Part shown: in pieces, positions 1-5,304 of the stretch
How the letters are laid out: every line of letters starts with the position of its first letter
How positions within the stretch are numbered: the stretch's first letter is position 1
Source of the DNA: an uncultured Lachnospiraceae bacterium
GTDB taxonomy: Bacteria; Bacillota; Clostridia; Lachnospirales; Lachnospiraceae
Length of the DNA: 8,375 bases
Assembly: GCA_910585765.1 (NCBI GenBank)
Contig: CAJUES010000029.1
Location: 34,768 to 43,142 of the forward strand
Direction: 5' to 3'
Program-made: the position numbers and the translations under genes
Notes under the pieces: generated by a model
The model's database searches: none
Told to the model about the DNA's origin: nothing
Seen by the model: the letters and a program-made list of their open reading frames with translations, nothing else

Positions 1-105
1 CATTATCCCGTACAGCCTTGCAAAAAAAATGCGTGTTTTCTGATTGTATTGCGCCTGCTCATTGTGATAAAAAAGCGTTCTTTTTGGTACTTTGGGTATC
101 TGCAT
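1..105 (-). CDS. Possible N-terminal fragment of an unidentified protein, cut by the window edge
   Basis: An open frame runs from an ATG at 105 off the left edge, giving 35 residues that begin MQIPKVPKRTLFYHNEQ and continue with QKTRIFFARLYGIM. The composition (basic and aromatic residues, few rare codons) is more protein-like than the other frames here. An in-frame TAG lies nine codons upstream of the ATG, so the start cannot lie far upstream. No Shine-Dalgarno sequence is visible before the ATG, which weakens the call. I do not recognise the family from so short a piece. The competing plus-strand readings of the same bases end quickly: one gives only 13 residues before a stop at 41-43 and could be the tail of a plus-strand gene instead. 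Confidence 0.3.
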   Translation of the reverse strand, partial: MQIPKVPKRTLFYHNEQAQYNQKTRIFFARLYGIM

Positions 106-207
106 ATTTTTAGGAGTTACTATAAACTACCTAATTGGTTTAGTAATTCGGCCTTTTAGTATAAATTTTGGAAATAGAAGTGACATCTTTTTATTCGCAA
201 AAGCATA

Positions 208-235
208 CTTTAACGAATAGTTAGTGCCGTTAAAG
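208..235. repeat. Perfect 8-bp inverted repeat, CTTTAACG / CGTTAAAG
   Basis: The arms at 208-215 and 228-235 are exact reverse complements around a 12-base spacer. No T-run follows on either strand, so it is a poor terminator; it could be an operator or chance. Together with the terminator and the tandem repeat listed separately, this is all I see in the gap of about 250 bases between the partial gene at the left edge and the transporter gene. Confidence 0.4.
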
Positions 236-256
236 CCGTACTCCTGCCTGAACATG

Positions 257-292
257 AAAAACCTGCACATTCCTTAGTCTGTGCAGGTTTTT
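257..292 (-). terminator. Bidirectional intrinsic terminator after the AI-2E transporter gene
   Basis: A 13-bp perfect stem (left arm AAAAACCTGCACA at 257-269, right arm TGTGCAGGTTTTT at 280-292) encloses a 10-base loop. The A-run of the left arm becomes a U-run in the minus transcript, so it can end the transporter mRNA about 60 bases after its stop. The T-run of the right arm makes it usable on the plus strand too. Confidence 0.85.
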
Positions 293-293
293 G

Positions 294-353
294 ATAAATC
301 ATCATTTTTATTGTGTACAGTTTATAAATCATCATTTTCAGTGCGTTCGGTTT
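294..353. repeat. Two tandem 30-bp direct repeats just past the transporter stop
   Basis: Two units, 294-323 and 324-353, lie head to tail. The first 15 bases of each (ATAAATCATCATTTT) are identical, and the remaining 15 differ at five places, so about 25 of 30 positions match. The second unit reaches into the stop codon of the minus-strand transporter gene, and the first ends beside the terminator. The repeat therefore forms nearly the whole 3' untranslated region of that mRNA. Confidence 0.75.
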
Positions 354-1752
354 ATTTTTGTTCTTCCTCAGTATGTTTTCTTTCTTTGGCATTCGTTGTT
401 GTCTGGAGCGTTTTTTGTCTTTCATGCCCTTTGACTGAGATCCGCGTGATATCGGCAAACGGTTTTTTGGCATTTTCCGGAAATTCAACGTATTTGCTGG
501 AATCCGTGTCGATATACAGCAATCTCAGATATTTCTTCGTATCTGGCGACAATTTTCTGGCAGACAGCCTTGTCTCGATCAGAGATTTCATGAACGCAAA
601 CAATATGGCAAATATCGGAACACCGATGATCATTCCCATGATTCCCCAGATACCACCAAACAATGTGATCGAAAAGATTACCCAGAAACTGGACAATCCG
701 GTTGAACTTCCTAGTATCTTGGGTCCTATGATATTGCCGTCCACCTGCTGCAGTACGATGACAAAGATGACAAAATAAAGTGCCTGCAGCGGATTGATAA
801 ACAGGATCAATAACGTTGATGGAATCGCACCCAAAAACGGTCCGAAAAAGGGGATGATATTCGTAACTCCGATAATGACGCTGATCAACACGCAAAATGG
901 CGTTCCGAGAATACTCGTCACCGCAAAGCAGATCACGCCGATAATGATAGAGTCCAGTATCTTTCCGACAAAGAATCCGCCGAAAGTTTTGTGCGCAAAG
1001 CGTACATTGCTGATGAAACGGTTTGCGCGGTTAACGGAGCAAAAGGCATACACGATCTTTTTTGCCTGCGCAGCAAATAATTCTTTGCTCGCCAATAAAT
1101 AGATTGAAATGACAAACCCGATCACCAGATTCCAGATTTCCCTAAATATGGAGTACACGCTCATCGAGACGGAGGTAATCACATTGATGATGCCGCTAAA
1201 TTGCGATAACATCTCCATGACATTGTTGATACTGTTGAGCTGAGGCAGCACTTCGGTGTTGATCACAGTTGTGAAATCCATGGACGATTCATTCAAAAAA
1301 TCCATAAAACTTTTCTGGAACTCGGGATTGTCGTTCAACAGCTTTGATATCCACAGCCCGAACGTATTGATATAGCTGGGGAATTGTTCCAAAATAGTCT
1401 TGATGCTATTGGCAATCTGGGGTATGACGATTGAGAAAAAGGAATACAGGGACCACAGAACCAACACATCGGTAATTATAATAGAAAGAAAGCGTTTCGG
1501 GTTTTTTTTGTCCTCTTTTTTGATCAGCACAAAAAAGGGCGTTGTGATAAGGCGTTCTGTTGCATTTACGAGCGGAGTCAGCAGGTACGCGAGAATGAAG
1601 CCGTCTATGATCGGCATCAGTATGGCGAACAGATTCCTGATGGACAAGGAAAAGCTATCGATGTGAAATATCACATAATAGCTTACAAATCCACCGAGAA
1701 CCACAAAAAATGCTGTGAGACCCCATTTTATATATTCTCTGTTATTCTTCAT
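352..1752 (-). CDS. AI-2E family transporter (multi-pass membrane protein)
   Basis: This 466-residue protein belongs to the AI-2E (formerly UPF0118/PerM) family of inner-membrane proteins; named members export autoinducer-2 or move Na+/H+, but most have no known substrate. Hydrophobic segments lie near residues 10-30, 40-62, 89-111, 205-221, 264-284, 285-305, 307-334 and 355-388. The soluble stretch between about 112 and 200 is the usual large insert after the third helix. Conserved family signatures are NIIPFFGPFLGAIPS (298-312) and QQVDGNIIGPKILG (335-348), followed by the Gly-rich GGIWGIMGMIIGVP. A charged cytoplasmic tail covers about 391-466. The ATG at 1752 has TAGGAG 12 bases upstream. 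The gene stands alone, divergent from the recombinase gene, and ends at its own terminator. Family assignment is secure; the cargo is unknown. Confidence 0.9.
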   Translation of the reverse strand: MKNNREYIKWGLTAFFVVLGGFVSYYVIFHIDSFSLSIRNLFAILMPIIDGFILAYLLTPLVNATERLITTPFFVLIKKEDKKNPKRFLSIIITDVLVLWSLYSFFSIVIPQIANSIKTILEQFPSYINTFGLWISKLLNDNPEFQKSFMDFLNESSMDFTTVINTEVLPQLNSINNVMEMLSQFSGIINVITSVSMSVYSIFREIWNLVIGFVISIYLLASKELFAAQAKKIVYAFCSVNRANRFISNVRFAHKTFGGFFVGKILDSIIIGVICFAVTSILGTPFCVLISVIIGVTNIIPFFGPFLGAIPSTLLILFINPLQALYFVIFVIVLQQVDGNIIGPKILGSSTGLSSFWVIFSITLFGGIWGIMGMIIGVPIFAILFAFMKSLIETRLSARKLSPDTKKYLRLLYIDTDSSKYVEFPENAKKPFADITRISVKGHERQKTLQTTTNAKERKHTEEEQK

Positions 1753-1787
1753 TCTTCGACTTATCTCCTATCTTATCCAAATTTTTA

Positions 1788-1815
1788 TTGGAATTTTTTT
1801 GTAAAATGTTATAAA
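1788..1815 (+). promoter_or_regulatory. Candidate promoter of the tyrosine recombinase gene
   Basis: TTGGAA (1788-1793) and TATAAA (1810-1815) are 16 bp apart, and a TGT just before the -10 gives an extended -10. The predicted start would be near 1822, leaving a leader of about 67 bases. It lies back to back with the minus-strand candidate at 1819-1827, so the two would compete for polymerase. Confidence 0.5.
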
Positions 1816-1818
1816 ATG

Positions 1819-1827
1819 ATTATAGCA
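1819..1827 (-). promoter_or_regulatory. Candidate extended -10 promoter of the AI-2E transporter gene
   Basis: The minus strand reads TGCTATAAT here, a perfect -10 with the TGn extension. No good -35 is seen at the usual distance upstream, as expected for an extended -10 promoter. Transcription would begin near 1812, about 60 bases before the transporter ATG. Confidence 0.5.
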
Positions 1828-1888
1828 CAATATTGGGGATATTTATACTAAAGTTTTATTAATTAATTGTAAGAGGAGCTGCGTTCAA

Positions 1889-2950
1889 ATGGAGAAAGTA
1901 AATAAATCAACATACCACGACGAAGTAAACAAAAAAAATATAGTTCATCTAAGAGAATTGTTGGACACGCTCCCACCCTTTTGCGGTCAATATTTTCGAG
2001 GGATGCAGGAATACATATCAAGCAGGACCAGAGTCGCTTATGCGTACGATATCCGGGTGTTTTTTGAGTATCTGCATGACAACAATTCTGTTTTTAAGAA
2101 AACGCCGATCAAGGAATACCGACTTGAAATCCTTGATCTGATCACGAGGATGGATATCGAGGAGTATCTGGAGCACTGTACCTACTATACCAAAGATGGC
2201 AAGGAATATATGAATGATGAGAGGGGCAAGGCAAGAAAACTTGCTTCACTGAGAAGTTTTTACAACTACTTTTTCAGAAATGAAATGATCGAGAAGAATC
2301 CTGCCGCCCTCGTCCAGATGCCCAAGCTGCATGACAAGGAGATCATCCGGCTGGATCCGGATGAGGTCGCCATACTGCTCGATACAGTCGAGTCAGGGGA
2401 AAAGCTTACAAAGAAGCAGCTGCAATATCACGAAAAAAATAAACTGAGGGATATCGCGCTGCTCACACTGATGCTTGGAACAGGACTTCGTGTGTCCGAG
2501 TGTGTCGGGATCGATATCCAGGATGTCGACTTCAAGAACAATGGCGTAAAAATACGGCGCAAAGGCGGCTATGAGGCTATCGTGTACTTTGGCGAGGAAG
2601 TTGAGCTTGCGCTGCTCGACTATCTCGAGCAGCGCTCTAACACAACACCTGTTCAGGGACATGAGGATGCCTTGTTTCTGTCCATGCAGAATAAGCGGAT
2701 CACCGTGCGCGCCGTGGAGAATTTGGTGAAAAAATATGCCTCTGTGGTCACATCACTGAAAAAGATCACACCCCACAAACTGCGAAGTACATATGGCACG
2801 ACGCTATATCGGGAGACCGGGGACATATACCTTGTGGCGGACGTGTTGGGGCACAAGGACGTAAATACCACCAGAAAACATTATGCTGCCCTTGAGGAGG
2901 ACAGGCGCCGCCAGGCAGCGAAGGCAGTTGTTTTGAGGGAAAAACGCTGA
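1889..2950 (+). CDS. XerC/XerD-like tyrosine recombinase
   Basis: This 353-residue site-specific recombinase cuts and rejoins DNA through a covalent 3'-phosphotyrosine. An N-terminal SAM-like core-binding domain covers about 33-140 and the catalytic domain about 155-340. All catalytic residues are visible: Arg201 (GTGLRVSE), Lys225 in the beta-hairpin (RRKGG), His296 and Arg299 (HKLR), His322 (LGHKD) and Tyr332 (TRKHY). It is about 50 residues longer than classical XerC/XerD (near 300); the extra length is a Lys-rich N-terminal leader of about 30 residues and a loop near 98-113. The ATG at 1889 has AGAGGAG ten bases upstream. No phage or transposon genes lie nearby and the neighbours are housekeeping genes, so a chromosomal Xer-type role is more likely than an element integrase. 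The partner, if any, and the target site are unknown. Confidence 0.9.
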   Translation: MEKVNKSTYHDEVNKKNIVHLRELLDTLPPFCGQYFRGMQEYISSRTRVAYAYDIRVFFEYLHDNNSVFKKTPIKEYRLEILDLITRMDIEEYLEHCTYYTKDGKEYMNDERGKARKLASLRSFYNYFFRNEMIEKNPAALVQMPKLHDKEIIRLDPDEVAILLDTVESGEKLTKKQLQYHEKNKLRDIALLTLMLGTGLRVSECVGIDIQDVDFKNNGVKIRRKGGYEAIVYFGEEVELALLDYLEQRSNTTPVQGHEDALFLSMQNKRITVRAVENLVKKYASVVTSLKKITPHKLRSTYGTTLYRETGDIYLVADVLGHKDVNTTRKHYAALEEDRRRQAAKAVVLREKR

Positions 2951-2961
2951 CTGTCGGACCT

Positions 2962-3339
2962 TCAACGCCCACCCACAAATTCGGGCGCATAATATGGGAC
3001 GATGACAAAGTTTCCGGTAACAATGTCATCAGAAGAGAGCGTATTCAGCTTCTTTACTTCTGTGACGTATTCATGGAGATCTTTATAATGTCCGGAATCA
3101 AAGTTGTCGCTGGCGATCGACCATAGTGTGTCGCCCTTTGTGATTTCGACACTCTTATAATATTTATAGGACGGCTGATGTTCCAGATCGTTTGCCTCTG
3201 TCGAAAAAGAGGCAAACAAAAGGGGTATTGTGATAAGGATGAATAAGGATAAGATCAAAGTGATCGTGTGATACCTTACTTGTCTTTTGCGCTTTTGCCT
3301 GTTGCGCAGTGCTTTTGCTGTATAATCTGTGTTATCCAT
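2962..3339 (-). CDS. yneA: Membrane-anchored LysM protein, YneA-like SOS cell-division inhibitor
   Basis: This 125-residue protein has a basic N-terminus (residues 11-22, many Arg/Lys), one transmembrane helix at about 25-44 and an extracytoplasmic LysM domain at about 63-116 (EITKGDTLWSIA, then KLNTL and VIVPYY). LysM binds peptidoglycan. The same layout and the same position, divergent from lexA, are found in B. subtilis YneA (about 105 residues), which delays division during the SOS response and is cleared by proteolysis. A consensus promoter with a LexA-box-like palindrome over the start point supports SOS control. The ATG at 3339 is chosen because AAAGGAGAG lies 7 bases upstream; an open frame continues 15 codons further without such a site. 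The gene converges on the recombinase gene with an 11-bp gap. Function is inferred from architecture and context; a general LysM protein is the alternative. Confidence 0.75.
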   Translation of the reverse strand: MDNTDYTAKALRNRQKRKRQVRYHTITLILSLFILITIPLLFASFSTEANDLEHQPSYKYYKSVEITKGDTLWSIASDNFDSGHYKDLHEYVTEVKKLNTLSSDDIVTGNFVIVPYYAPEFVGGR

Positions 3340-3369
3340 AAAATATCTCTCCTTTGCAGAAAATAGAAC

Positions 3370-3381
3370 GAACAAAAATTC
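3370..3381. promoter_or_regulatory. Weak third LexA-box-like site in the LysM gene leader
   Basis: GAAC-AAAA-ATTC differs by one base from the core GAAC-N4-GTTC but matches the longer Bacillus consensus at only 11 of 14 positions. It lies between the predicted start point and the RBS of the LysM gene, centred about 26 bp from the stronger box, so it could be an auxiliary site. Confidence 0.3.
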
Positions 3382-3394
3382 CAAACAATTATTC

Positions 3395-3408
3395 CGAACA
3401 GCTGTTTA
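3395..3408. promoter_or_regulatory. Putative LexA (SOS) box controlling the LysM gene
   Basis: CGAACAGCTGTTTA matches the Gram-positive LexA consensus CGAACRNRYGTTYG at 12 of 14 positions, and its centre AACAGCTGTT is a perfect palindrome. It lies just downstream of the minus-strand -10 and covers the predicted start point (about 3407), a normal repressor position. A second perfect palindrome, CTGTTTAAACAG (3402-3413), overlaps it. Confidence 0.65.
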
Positions 3409-3413
3409 AACAG

Positions 3414-3442
3414 ATTATACAGAACAAAGATTTGCTTGTCAA
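3414..3442 (-). promoter_or_regulatory. Perfect sigma-A consensus promoter for the LysM/YneA-like gene
   Basis: On the minus strand TTGACA (3437-3442) and TATAAT (3414-3419) are separated by exactly 17 bp, the ideal vegetative promoter. So strong a promoter on a small toxic division-inhibitor gene fits a gene held off by a repressor and released in bursts. The leader would be about 68 bases. Confidence 0.85.
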
Positions 3443-3450
3443 TACTTTTT

Positions 3451-3475
3451 CGAAAAATTTCCAAACAATTTTTCG
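3451..3475. repeat. 9-bp inverted repeat CGAAAAATT-N7-AATTTTTCG between the divergent promoters
   Basis: The arms at 3451-3459 and 3467-3475 are exact reverse complements around TCCAAAC. The symmetry can be read as 11-7-11 with one mismatch (TTCGAAAAATT / AATTTTTCGGA). It lies between the two -35 elements and its right arm touches the lexA-side LexA box. It may be an operator or a recombinase-type site, or may only reflect the AT-rich spacer. Confidence 0.5.
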
Positions 3476-3488
3476 GAATATACGTTTG
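3475..3488. promoter_or_regulatory. Putative LexA box controlling lexA (autoregulation)
   Basis: GGAATATACGTTTG matches CGAACRNRYGTTYG at 12 of 14 positions, with the right half-site CGTTTG exact. It overlaps the first bases of the lexA -35, where a bound repressor would block polymerase. It sits exactly 80 bp from the box at 3395-3408, within a duplicated module. Confidence 0.55.
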
Positions 3489-3514
3489 CGTTTTTCGAGG
3501 AAGTATGTTATAAT
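3486..3514 (+). promoter_or_regulatory. Promoter of lexA
   Basis: TTGCGT (3486-3491) and a perfect TATAAT (3509-3514) are 17 bp apart, and TGT before the -10 makes it an extended -10. The predicted start near 3521 leaves a very short leader of about 16 bases that is almost entirely the AAAGGAGG ribosome binding site. Confidence 0.75.
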
Positions 3515-3536
3515 AACAAAAAAGGAGGCATTACAT

Positions 3537-4154
3537 ATGGCATATGGAAAAATAACAGTAAAACAAAAAGAAATTTTGGAGTTTATCAAAGCGGAGATTC
3601 TCAGAAAAGGTTATCCGCCTTCAGTCCGGGAGATCTGCGAGGCAGTAAATCTGAAGTCCACTTCTTCCGTCCACTCCCATCTCGAGACGCTTGAGAAGAA
3701 CGGATATATAAGAAGGGATCCGACTAAGCCCCGCGCGATTGAGATCATGGATGACAGTTTTCAGATGGTCAGACATGAGATGACAAGTGTTCCGATCGTG
3801 GGGACTGTTGCGGCAGGTTTGCCGATCCTTGCGGAGCAGAATATTGAGGGGTACTTCCCGATCCCTGCCGAGATGGTGCCGGCTGGCGAGTCTTTTGTGC
3901 TGAAAGTGAAAGGGGACAGTATGATCAATGCCGGTATTTTTAACGGGGATCAGATCTTTATCCACGCCTGCAATACCGCTGAGAACGGCGATACGGTTGT
4001 CGCCCTGGTCGATGATTCTGCTACTGTCAAGACATATTACAAGGAAGATGGGCATTACAGACTGCAGCCGGAGAATGACACAATGGATCCCATTATTTTA
4101 GACGATGTAGAAATTTTAGGAAAAGTGTACGGCGTATTTCGTCTTTATCACTAA
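3537..4154 (+). CDS. lexA: LexA, SOS-response repressor and self-cleaving protease
   Basis: LexA binds SOS boxes and, when RecA-ssDNA filaments form, cuts itself to release the regulon. The 205-residue product has an N-terminal winged helix at about 1-70 (TVKQKEILEFI, PPSVREICEAV, STSSVHSHLETLEKNGYIRR) and a C-terminal S24 latent-protease domain. Visible are the scissile Ala93-Gly94 bond in VGTVAAGLPI, nucleophile Ser128 in KGDSMINAGI and general base Lys165 in SATVKTYYK. The frame stays open 61 codons upstream, but the ATG at 3537 is the start: it has AAAGGAGG 9 bases before it, follows the promoter directly and gives the standard LexA N-terminus. The gene is divergent from the LysM gene, and a box touching its -35 points to autoregulation. 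Nothing is missing; the protein should be functional. Confidence 0.97.
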   Translation: MAYGKITVKQKEILEFIKAEILRKGYPPSVREICEAVNLKSTSSVHSHLETLEKNGYIRRDPTKPRAIEIMDDSFQMVRHEMTSVPIVGTVAAGLPILAEQNIEGYFPIPAEMVPAGESFVLKVKGDSMINAGIFNGDQIFIHACNTAENGDTVVALVDDSATVKTYYKEDGHYRLQPENDTMDPIILDDVEILGKVYGVFRLYH

Positions 4155-4214
4155 ATTATGATCTGTCCGATCACAATTTGTAACAAAAAATTCATATCTG
4201 TTCCAGAAAAAATG

Positions 4215-4251
4215 AAAAAGCGGTCAAAACTTTCACTTTTGATCGCTTTTT
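4215..4251 (+). terminator. Bidirectional intrinsic terminator between lexA and rsfS
   Basis: Left arm AAAAAGCGGTCAAAA (4215-4229) and right arm TTTTGATCGCTTTTT (4237-4251) pair over 15 bp with one G-T position and a 7-base loop. Each strand ends the stem in a T-run, so it can stop lexA mRNA from the left and the rsfS operon mRNA from the right. Confidence 0.88.
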
Positions 4252-4256
4252 ATGCG

Positions 4257-4298
4257 TGCGCAGCCCCGTGCGGAGGAACTAAGCCGCACGGCGGCGCA
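4257..4298. repeat. GC-rich stem-loop between the convergent lexA and rsfS genes
   Basis: CCGTGCGG (4266-4273) and CCGCACGG (4284-4291) are perfect arms around a 10-base loop. A further pair TGCGC / GCGCA (4257-4261, 4294-4298) lies beyond a small internal loop. No T-run follows, so on the rsfS transcript it may pause polymerase or protect the 3' end rather than terminate. Confidence 0.6.
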
Positions 4299-4302
4299 TG
4301 GT

Positions 4303-4337
4303 GAGTAGTGGAGAAATCGTTCCACTGCTCGATTTCT
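4303..4337. repeat. Two mutually exclusive stem-loops at the end of rsfS
   Basis: GAGTAGTGGA (4303-4312) can pair with TCCACTGCTC (4321-4330) with one wobble position, while AGAAATCG (4312-4319) can pair with CGATTTCT (4330-4337). The arms interleave, so only one can form at a time. The second reaches into the rsfS stop codon. Confidence 0.5.
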
Positions 4338-4696
4338 TAGCAGTTTTGTATCGACGCGATGTCGATGACTTTTCCGTCGCGCCATATGCGCTCCAGATCG
4401 TAGAATCCACGGCTCTCCCTGTCAAATATGTGTACAAGAATGTCGTTGTAATCCATCAGGATCCAGTTTGCAGTGTTATACCCTTCCACACTTCTGGGAT
4501 GGATTCCATTTTGGGCAAGCTTCTCTTCTACGTGATCTGCCAATGCCTGGATCTGGCTCGTGTTCGCGCCGTTTGTGATCACAAAATGATCTGCGATCGT
4601 TGACACCTCACTGATATCAATGAGCGAAATGTTTTCCGCTTTCTTGTCTTCGAGGGCATCGATCACTGTCTTTAAAGTAATGTTCATGGTGTTCAA
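4337..4696 (-). CDS. rsfS: RsfS, ribosome silencing factor
   Basis: RsfS (RsfA/YbeB/Iojap family) binds protein L14 on the 50S subunit and blocks joining with 30S, lowering translation in starvation. The 119-residue product is full length and carries the family signatures: ADHFVITNGANTSQIQALAD (35-54), EGYNTANWILMDYNDILVHIF (about 71-91) and FYDLERIWRDG (98-108). The start is taken as TTG at 4696: GGAGG, which also encodes the Gly-Gly near the end of yqeK, lies 9 bases before it, and the TTG overlaps the yqeK stop as TTGA. The ATG at 4687 would be three codons shorter but 18 bases from the RBS. The overlap suggests translational coupling. It is the last gene of the obg-yhbY-nadD-yqeK-rsfS run. 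Confidence 0.93.
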   Translation of the reverse strand: MNTMNITLKTVIDALEDKKAENISLIDISEVSTIADHFVITNGANTSQIQALADHVEEKLAQNGIHPRSVEGYNTANWILMDYNDILVHIFDRESRGFYDLERIWRDGKVIDIASIQNC

Positions 4697-5304
4697 GCGA
4701 AATTTCCTCCTTTATATGCAGGTTTATATGCAGGCCGCAAATAGCTGTCATAGGTTGTCTGTGTCATCTGATCGATAGGATTTCCTTTTGTTTCAAGGAA
4801 TTTGAGGGTATTAGCCAGGATCTTCTGCATCGCCTTGTCTATATCGATAAATGCGAGCTGGCGGATTTCGTCGAGTTCCGGGATCGGATTGCGGGATGGT
4901 TCTATATAATCCGCAATAAAGATTATCTTTTCGAGCAGCGACATGTCAGGGCGCCCTGTGGTATGCCAGGTGATCGCCTGGAGAATGTCCTCATCCTGGA
5001 TGCCAAATTTTGTCCTTGCAATGTGTGCTCCCACCTTTCCGTGCAAAAGATATGGATGACCTGCCTCAAAGTTGCTGTATGGAATGTGGTTCTTATCACA
5101 TAGATGCAGTTTTTTGTCATTGTCCATGCATTTTGCACAGTCGTGAAGAAGCCCTGCGGTTTCAGCCCGCTTCATAAAACTGGAGTTGCCGGGATCGGGG
5201 TTATACCGCATTGCCAGCGCGATCGCTGTGTATGCAACGCCAAGAGTATGGTGATAACGGTCCTTTGTCAAATGTTTCTTTAAGTATTTTTTAATCTTCT
5301 TCAT
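4693..5304 (-). CDS. yqeK: YqeK, HD-domain hydrolase (probable Ap4A hydrolase)
   Basis: This 203-residue HD-superfamily enzyme is expected, like B. subtilis YqeK, to split diadenosine tetraphosphate symmetrically into two ADP using a bound metal pair. The metal and catalytic residues are in order: Arg16/His19 (RYHHTLGV), His54-Asp55 (LLHDCAK), His83, His88 (LLHGKVGAHIA), His114 (WHTTGRPDMS) and Asp132 (IIFIADYIEPSR). It starts inside nadD with a 14-base overlap; AGGAGC lies about 10 bases before the ATG at 5304, so the two are probably translated together. The C-terminus holds a small duplication (PAYK-PAYK) from a perfect 12-bp tandem repeat, followed by Gly-Gly encoded by the rsfS ribosome binding site. 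Catalytic parts are intact. Substrate is inferred from the family. Confidence 0.9.
   Translation of the reverse strand: MKKIKKYLKKHLTKDRYHHTLGVAYTAIALAMRYNPDPGNSSFMKRAETAGLLHDCAKCMDNDKKLHLCDKNHIPYSNFEAGHPYLLHGKVGAHIARTKFGIQDEDILQAITWHTTGRPDMSLLEKIIFIADYIEPSRNPIPELDEIRQLAFIDIDKAMQKILANTLKFLETKGNPIDQMTQTTYDSYLRPAYKPAYKGGNFA
4711..4734. repeat. Perfect 12-bp tandem duplication in the yqeK 3' end
   Basis: TTTATATGCAGG occurs twice in direct succession (4711-4722, 4723-4734). It is in frame and adds four residues to the YqeK tail (PAYKPAYK), immediately before the rsfS ribosome binding site. A replication-slippage event is the likely origin. Confidence 0.9.

Noticed and set aside
294..353. Possible CRISPR remnant
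   Set aside because: The two 30-bp units are directly adjacent with no spacer, are imperfect and AT-rich, and no cas genes are present.
210..488. 92-residue minus-strand open frame over the terminator and tandem repeat
   Set aside because: It overlaps the transporter gene's 3' end, crosses a strong terminator, and has a low-complexity Lys/Met composition caused by the repeat.
281..778. 165-residue plus-strand open frame opposite the transporter gene
   Set aside because: It is the antisense shadow of a well-supported membrane protein gene, with no ribosome binding site or recognisable motif.
1775..1800. Short TCCAA / TTGGA stem followed by a T-run as a plus-strand terminator
   Set aside because: The stem has only 5 AT-rich base pairs and no plus-strand gene lies upstream; the T-run is better explained as promoter spacer.
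1872..1890. LexA-like GCGTTC half-site near the recombinase start
   Set aside because: Only one half-site is present; the other half does not match and it lies at the start codon region rather than at a promoter.
3354..3536. 61-codon upstream extension of the lexA reading frame
   Set aside because: It has no ribosome binding site, runs through both promoters and the LexA boxes, and does not resemble LexA N-termini. The ATG at 3537 has AAAGGAGG and the expected N-terminus.
4298..4603. 101-residue plus-strand open frame opposite rsfS
   Set aside because: It is antisense to a full-length, motif-complete RsfS and has no conserved features.
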